A stretch of DNA of 64,000 bases from Nocardioides sp. SR21 (lineage in GTDB: Bacteria; Actinomycetota; Actinomycetes; Propionibacteriales; Nocardioidaceae), in contig NZ_JAKWJR010000011.1 of the NCBI RefSeq assembly GCF_022761125.1, forward strand, positions 124,001 to 188,000, written 5' to 3'. The notes beneath the pieces were generated by a model, which saw only the letters and a list, made by a program, of their open reading frames with translations, was not told the origin of the DNA and did not search any database. Shown one piece after another: positions 1 through 7,312 of the stretch (its first letter is position 1; every line of letters begins with the position of its first letter). A program made the translations under genes and the position numbers.

Positions 1-1
1 C

Positions 2-463
2 CTCGGCGGCCTGACCGGCGCCGCACTGCTCGGCCCCGAGGACTTCGTCACGGAGGCCCGCCTGTGGCGGCGCCGGCTCGGCGGTACGACGTACCGCGCG
101 ACCGCCGAGGTGGTCTCGGCGCTCGCCGGGCTGCGCGACCGGCTGCCGCTGATCCCCGAGACCGTCAGCTGGGCGCGCGAGCTCGCGGCGGCGCTGCCGG
201 CCGGGCTCGCCGCGCAGCCGGCGGTGCCGCAGACCAACCAGTTCCTGCTGTACGCCGACGGCGACGCCGATGCCGTCAACGAGCGCGTGCTCGCTGCCGT
301 CGAGGAGCACGGGATCGGGCTGCCGGTGTGGACGGCGACGCGTCAGCCCGGCCGCATCCAGTGCGAGGTCGTCGTCGGTCCGGCGGCACTCGGCCTCGAC
401 CCGGCCGCGATGGCGGAGCTGGTGGCTAGCGCCTGCGGCGGAACAGGGACCGCTTCGGCTTGA
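2..463 (+). CDS. Threonine aldolase / beta-eliminating lyase family protein, C-terminal fragment
   Basis: The gene enters from the left edge, so only the last 153 residues are present. They begin LGGLTGAALLGPEDF, which matches the segment just after the PLP-binding lysine in threonine aldolases, and are followed by an Arg-rich RLWRRRLGG stretch typical of the family. The rest is the small C-terminal domain. Members cleave L-allo-threonine or L-threonine to glycine and acetaldehyde using pyridoxal phosphate; the precise substrate cannot be told from this part. The lysine and the PLP pocket lie outside the window. The 3' end overlaps the convergent next gene by 38 bases. Confidence 0.75.
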   Translation, partial: LGGLTGAALLGPEDFVTEARLWRRRLGGTTYRATAEVVSALAGLRDRLPLIPETVSWARELAAALPAGLAAQPAVPQTNQFLLYADGDADAVNERVLAAVEEHGIGLPVWTATRQPGRIQCEVVVGPAALGLDPAAMAELVASACGGTGTASA

Positions 464-740
464 TGTCGATCAGGTTCGACGTCTCGGGAGCCGGCAGCGC
501 GGCCGCCTGCTCGGCGGAGAGGGTCGTGCGGACGTGGCTGGTCCAGATCGAGCCGATCTGGTCGGCGTCGACGAACCTGGCGCCGTCCGCCGTCTCGACG
601 ACGATCCCGTCGAACACCGCGACCTTCTCGTCCACGAGGACGGACCGGACCGTGGCGAACGGCTGCCCGTCCTGGGTGTGCACCGCCGTGCCCGGCTGGA
701 GCGCCGTGTAGGCGATCGGGTGGTCGTCTGCGTCCGACAT
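426..740 (-). CDS. Small PRC-barrel-like hypothetical protein
   Basis: This 104-residue protein has no signal peptide or membrane segment. Residues 15-65 (GTAVHTQDGQPFATV, then VFDGIVVETADG and RFVDADQIGSI) have the alternating beta-strand pattern of a PRC-barrel fold. The tail is strongly basic and ends KPKRSLFRRRR. PRC-barrel proteins can bind RNA or act in assembly, but no function can be assigned here. The ATG is preceded at six bases by TAGGCT, so it is probably leaderless; the TAG of that hexamer is also the stop codon of the upstream trmL gene. Confidence 0.6.
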   Translation of the reverse strand: MSDADDHPIAYTALQPGTAVHTQDGQPFATVRSVLVDEKVAVFDGIVVETADGARFVDADQIGSIWTSHVRTTLSAEQAAALPAPETSNLIDIKPKRSLFRRRR

Positions 741-746
741 GCGGCC

Positions 747-752
747 AGCCTA
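747..752 (-). promoter_or_regulatory. -10 hexamer TAGGCT of a leaderless gene
   Basis: TAGGCT on the minus strand ends six bases before the ATG of the PRC-barrel-like gene, the spacing expected if transcription starts at the start codon. No Shine-Dalgarno sequence is visible. It overlaps the trmL stop codon. Confidence 0.5.
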
Positions 753-1220
753 CTGAGCGCCGCGGAACCCCAGCTGGCGCCAGGCCTCGTACGTCGCCAC
801 CGCGGCGGAGTTCGCCAGGTTCAGCGACCGCCGGCCGGGCACCATCGGGATCCGCAGCCGGTCCGTGACGCGAGGGTGGCCGAGCACCTCGGCCGGCAGC
901 CCGGTCGGCTCAGGACCGAACAGCAGCGCGTCGCCCGGCTGGTACTCGACGTCGGTGAACCACCGGGTCGCGTGCGCGGTGAAGGCGAACACCCGCGAGC
1001 CCGCGAGCTCGTCGCTGGCAAGGGCGGTGTCGAGGTCGGGGTGGACCGCCACCGACGCGAGGTCGTGGTAGTCGAGGCCGGCGCGCTTCAGCTTCGCCTC
1101 CGACAGGTCGAACCCGAGGGGCTCGACGAGGTGGAGCCGGGTCCCCGTCACGGCCGACATGCGGATCGCGCTGCCGGTGTTGCCCGGGATCCGGGGCTCG
1201 AAGAAGATCACGTGGAGCAC
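750..1220 (-). CDS. trmL: tRNA (cytidine(34)-2'-O)-methyltransferase, TrmL family
   Basis: This 156-residue SPOUT methyltransferase has the usual family length. The three knot motifs are visible: GNTGSAIRMSAVTG near residue 14, LLFGPEPTGLP near residue 100, and IPMVPGRRSLNLANSAAVA near residue 123. In known TrmL proteins these form the S-adenosylmethionine site. The enzyme methylates the ribose of the wobble nucleotide in some leucine tRNAs; that target is taken from the family and not shown here. The GTG start gives MLHVIFFEP, which aligns with the family N terminus. It lies 30 bases after the phospholipase D-like gene on the same strand. Confidence 0.88.
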   Translation of the reverse strand: MLHVIFFEPRIPGNTGSAIRMSAVTGTRLHLVEPLGFDLSEAKLKRAGLDYHDLASVAVHPDLDTALASDELAGSRVFAFTAHATRWFTDVEYQPGDALLFGPEPTGLPAEVLGHPRVTDRLRIPMVPGRRSLNLANSAAVATYEAWRQLGFRGAQ

Positions 1221-1250
1221 GCGTCAGTATCTCGCCCCGGCCCGGCTTCC

Positions 1251-2810
1251 TCAGTAGCGGTCCGTCCCACGCAGCTCCGACGGCCGGCCGTCGGGGTCGT
1301 GGATCAGGTCCAACGGCAGCGCGGCCAGCCGGCGCTGGCGCCGGTCGAGGTGCGGCATCGGGAGCCGCCGCAGCCGGCCCGGCGGCCGCTCCCCGACGCA
1401 GCCGCCGTCGTGCCACGCGTCGAGCCGCTCGGCGTACGCCGCATAGGTCGCGAACATGTCGGCGGGCTCGACGCAGTCGTCCATCGAGCCGCCGTCGAGG
1501 CGGTCGAGGTGCTCCGCGGCGAGCGCCAGCCGCAGGTCGCGCGCGTAGTCCTCGTCGAGCACGACCGCGGTGAGCTCGGAGTCGTGCGTCCACGACCGCC
1601 GGCTGAAGTTGTCCGACCCGGTGCTCGCCCACGTGTCGTCGATGATGCACACCTTGGCGTGCACATAGACCGGGGTGCCGGCGTGGTTCTCGATCCCGTA
1701 CGCCGCCACCCGACCGGGCGCGACCTCCATCAGCTGGTCGAACGCACGCCGGCGCCCCAGCAGCTGCGCGGTCCGGTTGAGCCCGTTGAGGTCGGGCATC
1801 AGGGGCAGCACCACCAACAGCCGCAGGCCGGGCTCGTCGCGGAGCCGGTCGGCGAACAGGCGGGCGACGTCGTGACCCCAGAAGAACTGGTCCTCGACGT
1901 ACACCAGGCGCTCGGCCCGGTCGACGGCCTTGGTGTAGCCGTTGGCGACGCTGCGCTCGCCGCCGTTGGCGAACGGGTAGTCCCGCCCGAGGGTCAGGTC
2001 GGGGTAGGTCCGGAGCAGCTGCACGGTGTGGTTGCCGGCCTCGGGCGGCGGGGGCAGCTGGTCGGGCAGCGGGTCCGGCGAGGTGTCCAGGCGCCGGATC
2101 AGGTCGGCGGCGCGGCGCCAGGGCGCCCGCGAGAGCGGCGCGGGGTCCTCCCAGCGCTCGCGGAACACGGTTTCGACGTCGTACACGGCCGGCCCGCGGA
2201 TCTCGACCTGCACGTCGTGCCACGGCGGGCGCTCGCCGTACTCCTCGGTCAGCGGCTGCGGCTGCGGGTCGCCGTGGTGGTCGGCGTCGTCGCGGCGGCT
2301 GTGCGCGAGGTCGATGCCGCCGACGAACGCGACGTCGCGCGTCGGGTCGGCCGGGTGCCGGATCACCACGAACTTCTGGTGGTGCGATCCCCCGGCGCGC
2401 ACCCGCATGTCGAGCAGCACCTCGGCGCCGCGCTCCTGCATCTGCTCACCGAGGTGCCGGTTCTCGGTGGCGAAGAAGCCGGTCTGGTCGAGGTGCGAGC
2501 GCCACACCAGCCCGTGCACCTCGGCGCCGCGCTCGTCCGCGCTGCACAGCACCTCGAGCACCTCGCTGCCCGGCTCGTCGGTGAGTCGCTCGTCGGCGTC
2601 GCCCTGCCAGTCGGTGAAGAGGATCAGGTCGCCCGGCCCGGTCGCCTCGATCACGTCGTACAGCGCACGGAAGTACGTCGCGCCGTGGATCAGCGGGCGC
2701 ACGAGGTTGCCCTCCGACCAGGCCTGGTCCCCGCCGTGGCGGTCGTCGAGCCGGGTGTCCGGGTTCGCCCTCTCGGCGCGCGTCAACAACCACTCCCCTG
2801 GGTCCACCAT
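1251..2810 (-). CDS. Phospholipase D-like (HKD) domain protein
   Basis: This 519-residue protein has two HKD-type half sites. The first, near residue 144, reads HHQKFVVIR, so the His and Lys are present but the usual Asp is Arg. It is followed by AFVGGIDL. The second, near residue 390, reads HAKVCIIDDTWASTGSDNFSRRSW and is complete. The architecture fits bacterial phospholipase D or cardiolipin-synthase-like phosphodiesterases, which act on phospholipid head groups through a phospho-histidine intermediate. I see no clear signal peptide or membrane anchor, so it may be cytoplasmic. The degenerate first motif makes substrate prediction unsafe. Confidence 0.8.
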   Translation of the reverse strand: MVDPGEWLLTRAERANPDTRLDDRHGGDQAWSEGNLVRPLIHGATYFRALYDVIEATGPGDLILFTDWQGDADERLTDEPGSEVLEVLCSADERGAEVHGLVWRSHLDQTGFFATENRHLGEQMQERGAEVLLDMRVRAGGSHHQKFVVIRHPADPTRDVAFVGGIDLAHSRRDDADHHGDPQPQPLTEEYGERPPWHDVQVEIRGPAVYDVETVFRERWEDPAPLSRAPWRRAADLIRRLDTSPDPLPDQLPPPPEAGNHTVQLLRTYPDLTLGRDYPFANGGERSVANGYTKAVDRAERLVYVEDQFFWGHDVARLFADRLRDEPGLRLLVVLPLMPDLNGLNRTAQLLGRRRAFDQLMEVAPGRVAAYGIENHAGTPVYVHAKVCIIDDTWASTGSDNFSRRSWTHDSELTAVVLDEDYARDLRLALAAEHLDRLDGGSMDDCVEPADMFATYAAYAERLDAWHDGGCVGERPPGRLRRLPMPHLDRRQRRLAALPLDLIHDPDGRPSELRGTDRY

Positions 2811-2845
2811 GCCCGCAGCATGCCCAGGAGCCGGGCAGTCACGCC

Positions 2846-3874
2846 TCAGCCGAAGAAGACCTGCGCCTCGGCGTACTCCGACGGGCTGACCAGCTTGAGC
2901 TCGGCCGTCCCCTCGGACAACGGGACCCGGGCGATCGAGGTCCCGCGCAGCGCCATCATCGTCCCGAAGTCGCCGTCGGCGACCGCGTCGATCGCCTGGA
3001 GACCGAAGCGGGTGGCCAGCCAGCGGTCGAACGCCGTGGGGGTTCCGCCGCGCTGGATGTGGCCGAGCACGACCGCGCGCGCCTCGGCGCCGGTGCGCTG
3101 CTCGATCTCCTTGGCGATCCGGTCGCCGATGCCGCCGAGTCGCACGTGGCCGAACGCGTCGAGCTCGCCGGAGACGAGCGTCATGTCGCCGCCCTCCTTC
3201 GGGACCGCGCCCTCGGAGACCACCAGGATCGGCGCGTAGCGCGACTCGAAGCGCTTCTGCACCTGCACGCAGACCTCTTCGATGTCGAACGGCTGCTCGG
3301 GGATCAGCACCATGCTGGCGCCGCCGGCGATGCCCGCGTGCAGCGCGATCCAGCCGGCGTGCCGGCCCATCACCTCGACGACGAGCACGCGGTGGTGCGA
3401 CTCGGCGGTGGTGTGCAGCCGGTCGATCGCCTCGGTCGCGATGTTCACCGCGGTGTCGAAGCCGAACGTGAAGTCGGTGCCCGACAGGTCGTTGTCGATC
3501 GTCTTGGGTACGCCGACCACGTGGACGCCGAGGTCGGCGAGCTTGGTCGCGACCCCGAGGGTGTCCTCACCGCCGATCGCGACCAGCGCGTCGACACCCT
3601 CCTTGGCGAGGTTGTCCTTGATCCGCTCCACGCCGTTCTCGATCTTGAACGGATTGGTGCGCGACGAGCCGAGGATGGTGCCGCCGCGTGGCAGGATCCC
3701 GCGGCACTGGTCGATGCCGAGCTCCATCGTGATGCCCTCGAGCGGGCCCTTCCACCCGTCTCGGAAGCCGATGAACTCGAAGCCGTGCTGCGTGACGCCC
3801 TTGCGTACGACGGCCCTGATGACTGCGTTGAGGCCGGGGCAGTCGCCGCCCCCGGTGAGTACTCCGACGCGCAT
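2846..3874 (-). CDS. pfkA: 6-phosphofructokinase, group III, with PPi-type active-site residues
   Basis: This 342-residue enzyme phosphorylates fructose 6-phosphate. The N terminus MRVGVLTGGGDCPGLNAVIRA is the family phosphate-binding loop, and EVMGRHAGWIALHAGIAGGA is the sugar-phosphate region. The phosphoryl-donor loop reads AIGGEDTLG and the next strand reads VPKTIDNDL. The Asp after GGE and the Lys of PKTIDND are the two residues that mark pyrophosphate-dependent enzymes; ATP-dependent ones usually have Gly at both places. The closest model I know is the PPi-dependent enzyme of Amycolatopsis methanolica. Another phosphofructokinase gene lies directly upstream, 15 bases away. The start is leaderless (TAGAGT, six bases, ATG). 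Confidence 0.9.
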   Translation of the reverse strand: MRVGVLTGGGDCPGLNAVIRAVVRKGVTQHGFEFIGFRDGWKGPLEGITMELGIDQCRGILPRGGTILGSSRTNPFKIENGVERIKDNLAKEGVDALVAIGGEDTLGVATKLADLGVHVVGVPKTIDNDLSGTDFTFGFDTAVNIATEAIDRLHTTAESHHRVLVVEVMGRHAGWIALHAGIAGGASMVLIPEQPFDIEEVCVQVQKRFESRYAPILVVSEGAVPKEGGDMTLVSGELDAFGHVRLGGIGDRIAKEIEQRTGAEARAVVLGHIQRGGTPTAFDRWLATRFGLQAIDAVADGDFGTMMALRGTSIARVPLSEGTAELKLVSPSEYAEAQVFFG

Positions 3875-3880
3875 GCGTCG

Positions 3881-3886
3881 ACTCTA
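3881..3886 (-). promoter_or_regulatory. -10 hexamer TAGAGT of leaderless pfkA
   Basis: TAGAGT on the minus strand lies six bases before the pfkA ATG, in the 15-base gap after the upstream pfp stop codon. It would let pfkA be expressed separately from pfp. Confidence 0.5.
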
Positions 3887-3889
3887 GGG

Positions 3890-5116
3890 TCAGTGGGTCG
3901 AGGGCACCAGGGTCCCGAGCGGCTGCCCGATCTCCTCGAGCACGTCGGTGAACCACGAGACCGTCGGGTCGAACGCCTTGCCGCCCTTGATCCGCGGGAA
4001 CTCCACGACGCGCAGCACGTCGCCGGCCTCCTCGTCCTGGCCGACCACGCCGCTCTCGCCACGCAGGGCGGCGTCGACCGCGAGGTCGGAGCAGGAGCGG
4101 ATCAGCGCCAGGTCGTCGTCGTTGGCGGCCGCGGAGCGAGCGAAGTAGCCGCTCTTCTGCACCATGGTCTTCTCGGCGCCGACCATGCCCGCGAACTGCT
4201 CGGCGAACCACGAGCCGGGGTTGATGGTGTCGATCTTGACGTGGCCGAACGCGTCGCGCTTCGGCTCCTCGCCGCGGGCCAGCATCTCCTCGACGATCGT
4301 CGAGACGCCGGCGCCCTCCGACAGGAACACGTTGACGCAGCCGGTCTCGTCCATGACCTTCTTGAGGCGCTCGGCCTCGGCCGCGATGTCGAAGTCGAGC
4401 TCCGGCACGTAGACGCCGTGCAGCTCCCAGGCCTCGCGGGTGTTGTCGCCGAAGCCCGAGAACTCCTGGGTGTCGAGCCACTCGCGGTACTTCACCGCGG
4501 TCGCGGCCGTCAGCCAGCCGCAGTGGCGGCCCATGACCTCGTGGACGATGAGCATCCGCGGGTTCGAGGAGTGCTCGGCGATGATGTTCTGCGCGAAGAC
4601 CGCGCCCTGCTCGGCGGCCGTCCAGGCACCCAGCGACTGCTTGATCGGCACGACGTCGTTGTCGATCGTCTTCGGCAGGCCGACGACGGTGAGCTCGTAG
4701 CCGTTCTGGTGGAGGTACGCCGCGAGGTCGGCCGCGGTGGTGTTCGTGTCGTCGCCGCCGATCGTGTGCAGCACGTCGACACCGTCACGGGTCAGCTGCT
4801 CCGCGGCGACGTGCAGCGGGTCCTGCCCGGCCTGCACGAGCCCGCGCTTCACGCAGTCCTTGACGTTGGTGAGCTTCACGCGGCTGTTGCCGATCGGGCT
4901 GCCACCGAAGCCGTGCAGCAGGTGCGCGCGCTCGCGCATCTCCGGCGTGACCGTGATGTGCTCGCCGCCGAGGAGGCCGGCGTACCCGTTGCGGTAGGCG
5001 ATGATCTCGACCTCCGGCGCGAGCGCGGTGTAACGCTCGATGAGGGCGCCCACGGCCGAGGACAGGCAGGGGGCGAGCCCTCCGGCGGTGAGCAGGGCGA
5101 CGCGACGCACGGTCAT
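3890..5116 (-). CDS. pfp: Pyrophosphate--fructose-6-phosphate 1-phosphotransferase
   Basis: This 408-residue protein is longer than bacterial ATP-PFK and fits the PPi-dependent family. It shows the phosphate loop LLTAGGLAPCLSSAVG, the donor motif TIGGDDTNTT, GLPKTIDNDVVPIKQSLG, and the sugar-binding HEVMGRHCGWLTAATA. The Asp in GGDDT and the Lys in PKTIDND specify PPi as donor in characterised enzymes. The reaction is reversible, so it can serve glycolysis or gluconeogenesis. It is followed immediately by a second PFK with the same signature. The 62 bases upstream are AT-rich for this genome and carry a repeated TTAGAGA-like motif that may hold its promoter. Confidence 0.88.
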   Translation of the reverse strand: MTVRRVALLTAGGLAPCLSSAVGALIERYTALAPEVEIIAYRNGYAGLLGGEHITVTPEMRERAHLLHGFGGSPIGNSRVKLTNVKDCVKRGLVQAGQDPLHVAAEQLTRDGVDVLHTIGGDDTNTTAADLAAYLHQNGYELTVVGLPKTIDNDVVPIKQSLGAWTAAEQGAVFAQNIIAEHSSNPRMLIVHEVMGRHCGWLTAATAVKYREWLDTQEFSGFGDNTREAWELHGVYVPELDFDIAAEAERLKKVMDETGCVNVFLSEGAGVSTIVEEMLARGEEPKRDAFGHVKIDTINPGSWFAEQFAGMVGAEKTMVQKSGYFARSAAANDDDLALIRSCSDLAVDAALRGESGVVGQDEEAGDVLRVVEFPRIKGGKAFDPTVSWFTDVLEEIGQPLGTLVPSTH

Positions 5117-5178
5117 GGTGATCTCTTCGGCTCTCGCTCGGGATCTCTAAGGTCTCTAAAAGACTAAAGTACGAGCCC
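5117..5178 (-). promoter_or_regulatory. AT-rich upstream region of pfp
   Basis: Between the MFS stop codon and the pfp ATG the sequence is unusually AT-rich. Read on the minus strand it holds TTTAGTC, TTTAGAGA and TTAGAGAT within about 30 bases. The last two form a near-direct repeat about 9 bases apart that could be a -10 element or a regulator site. No single promoter can be fixed by eye. Confidence 0.35.
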
Positions 5179-6429
5179 TCAGACCGCGAGGTCCTCGGCT
5201 GCCTTGTTCGTCACTCTCTGGGCCGCGAGCGGCATCACCCGGCCGAGCCGGACGGCGAGGAGCACACCGGCCAGGTTGATCACCCCGAGCGCCACCCAGA
5301 TCGACCACGAGTCGTGGGCGAGCATCCAGGCGAAGGCCACCGGCGCGATCGCGCCCGTGATGGTCCACGCCAGCTGCATCAGCGAGAGGTAGCGGCCACG
5401 CAGGTGGTCCGGCGCCGCCTCCGCCCCGAGCGCGCTGAGCACCGGCCCGCCGAGCATCTCGCCGACCGTGTAGACGACCGTGCCGACGAGCACCAGGACG
5501 GCGGCCAGCCCGACGGAGAACGCGCTCGCGCCGAGCAGCACGACGAACGAGGCGACGAAGACCACGTTGGCGAGGACCAGCACCCGCCAGCGCCGGTATC
5601 CGGTCAGGCCGCGGACGACCAGGCCCTGCCCGAGACCGCACATCACCGTGTTGAGCGTGAACGCCGCCCCCACGACCCAGCCGGGCAGGTCCAGCACGGT
5701 CACGGCGTAGACGGGGATCGCGATGTTGAGCACCATCATCGCGCTCGAGTACGCGAACTGGCCCAGCCAGAGCAGCCAGTACGGCCGGTCCCGCAGCACG
5801 ATCCCCCATGCGCCGGCCTGCGAGCGGTGCTCGGTCGGCCGGGTCGCGGGCACCGCGAGCAGCAGGAGGAACGCGACGGCGTACGACGCGGCGTTCGCCC
5901 CCACCACCGAGTAGTACGCCGCGGGCGTGCCGATCGTGATCGCGAGACCGGACACCAGGCCGCCGACCGCGAACCCGACGTTGCGCATCGCGCCCAGGAA
6001 GCCGAACCACTTCTCCCGCTCCCCCGGCTGGGAGATGGCGGCGACGATGTTGCCGTACGACCCCCAGAAGGCGGTCCGGCCGACCGAGACGACGACGGTC
6101 CACAGGACCAGCCCCGCGAAGGAGTCGGTGACGAGGTAGGCGAGGAAGCCGGCGAACTGCATCAGGTTGCCCGCGAGCAGGATCTGCTTCGCACCGAGCC
6201 GGTCGACCAGGCCGCCGAGCATCGGCCCGGCCGGGATGGCGATCGCCGACGCGATCGAGATCGCCGCGCCGACCTGCACCAGCGTCAGGTCGGTGGTCGC
6301 CAGGAAGTAGAGCATCGAGACGGGCAGGAACACGCCGCTGCCGATGGCGTCGATCGCGATCGCGCCGACGAAACGTCGGTGCTGGTCGAGCGAGGGGAAC
6401 CCGAGCTTCTCGGTGATGCGGTCGAACAC
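5179..6429 (-). CDS. MFS transporter
   Basis: This is a major facilitator superfamily permease of 416 residues with about 12 hydrophobic segments. The cytoplasmic loop GGLVDRLGAKQ after the second helix is the family A-like motif. The substrate cannot be read from the sequence; it is probably a drug or metabolite efflux pump. I chose the GTG at 6429 because GGAGG lies eight bases before it. Longer starts exist (6492, 6615), but they run into or beyond the divergent DUF1028 start. The protein begins VFDRITEKLGFPSLDQHRRF before the first helix. Confidence 0.8.
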   Translation of the reverse strand: MFDRITEKLGFPSLDQHRRFVGAIAIDAIGSGVFLPVSMLYFLATTDLTLVQVGAAISIASAIAIPAGPMLGGLVDRLGAKQILLAGNLMQFAGFLAYLVTDSFAGLVLWTVVVSVGRTAFWGSYGNIVAAISQPGEREKWFGFLGAMRNVGFAVGGLVSGLAITIGTPAAYYSVVGANAASYAVAFLLLLAVPATRPTEHRSQAGAWGIVLRDRPYWLLWLGQFAYSSAMMVLNIAIPVYAVTVLDLPGWVVGAAFTLNTVMCGLGQGLVVRGLTGYRRWRVLVLANVVFVASFVVLLGASAFSVGLAAVLVLVGTVVYTVGEMLGGPVLSALGAEAAPDHLRGRYLSLMQLAWTITGAIAPVAFAWMLAHDSWSIWVALGVINLAGVLLAVRLGRVMPLAAQRVTNKAAEDLAV

Positions 6430-6477
6430 CGGGACATCCTCCGACTTCAAGCCCTCTGGAAGCCAAATCGTTATCGG

Positions 6478-6483
6478 TAGGGT
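6478..6483 (+). promoter_or_regulatory. -10 hexamer TAGGGT of the DUF1028-glpK pair
   Basis: TAGGGT ends seven bases before ATG 6491, the leaderless spacing. The 61 bases between the divergent MFS and DUF1028 starts must hold both promoters. Confidence 0.5.
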
Positions 6484-6490
6484 CCGGAGC

Positions 6491-7312
6491 ATGACCTTCT
6501 CGATCGTGGCCCGCTCCGCCGACGGCGAGTCCTGGGGCGTCGCCGTCGCCTCCAAGTTCCTCGCGGTCGGCTCCGCCGTTCCCGCCGCCGTCGCCGGTGT
6601 CGGCGCCATCGCCACCCAGGCCGACGCGAACGTCGCCTACAAGGGCCAGGCGCTCGCGCACCTCGACGACGGCGCGACCGCGTCGGTCGCCCTGCAGCGG
6701 CTGCTCGAGGAGGACGAGGGGCGCGACCACCGTCAGGTCGGCATCGTCGACGTCGACGGCGGTGCCGCCAGCCACACCGGCCCGGCCTGCCTCGACTGGG
6801 CGGGCAGCAGGACGGGCGAGGGCTACGCGATCCAGGGCAACATCCTCACCGGCGAGGAGGTCGTCGAGGCGATGGAGGCCGCCTGGCTGGCCTCCCCCGC
6901 CGACGCCCCGCTGGCGCGACGGCTGCTCGACGCGCTCGCCGCCGGTGACGCCGCCGGTGGTGACTCCCGCGGCCGGCAGTCGGCGGCGCTGCTGGTGGTC
7001 GAGGAGGACGCCGGGTACGGCGGTCTCGACGACATCGCCGTCGACCTGCGCGTCGACGACCACGCCGAGCCCATCGGCGAGCTCGCCCGGCTGCTGGACC
7101 TCAACGACCTGTACCTCACCGCCTCGACCGAGGACGAGAAGGTGCCGGTGACCCCCGAGCTCGAGGCCGAGCTCGAGCGTCTCGCGCAGGCCGCCGGCGC
7201 CCGCGACTTCGCCGCCTGGGTCGGCACCGAGAACTACGAGATGCGGGTCGCGCCCGACGGCTCCTGGATCGACCAGAAGATCCTCGACATCATCCGCGGG
7301 TCGGGGTCGTGA
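6491..7312 (+). CDS. DUF1028 domain-containing protein
   Basis: This 273-residue protein begins MTFSIVARSADGESWGVAVASK, the typical opening of the DUF1028 (NTN-hydrolase-like) family, followed by the AVPAAVAGVGAIATQ block. Residues from about 200 form a separate C-terminal segment of the kind annotated as putative peptidoglycan-binding in some members. The biochemical role is unknown. ATG 6491 is chosen because the family starts with this Met and a leaderless -10 precedes it; an ORF extending to 6344 would overlap the divergent MFS gene. Its stop overlaps the glpK GTG (GTGA), so the two are translationally coupled. Confidence 0.8.
   Translation: MTFSIVARSADGESWGVAVASKFLAVGSAVPAAVAGVGAIATQADANVAYKGQALAHLDDGATASVALQRLLEEDEGRDHRQVGIVDVDGGAASHTGPACLDWAGSRTGEGYAIQGNILTGEEVVEAMEAAWLASPADAPLARRLLDALAAGDAAGGDSRGRQSAALLVVEEDAGYGGLDDIAVDLRVDDHAEPIGELARLLDLNDLYLTASTEDEKVPVTPELEAELERLAQAAGARDFAAWVGTENYEMRVAPDGSWIDQKILDIIRGSGS

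Noticed and set aside
270..3239. 989-residue plus-strand open frame
   Set aside because: It runs antisense over the PRC-barrel-like, trmL, phospholipase D-like and pfkA genes, has Arg/Val/Gly-rich low-complexity translation and no recognisable domain. It is a shadow frame of high-GC coding sequence.
6430..6615. Longer start for the MFS transporter at 6492 or 6615
   Set aside because: Those starts run across the divergent DUF1028 start, while GTG 6429 has GGAGG eight bases upstream and directly precedes the transporter fold.
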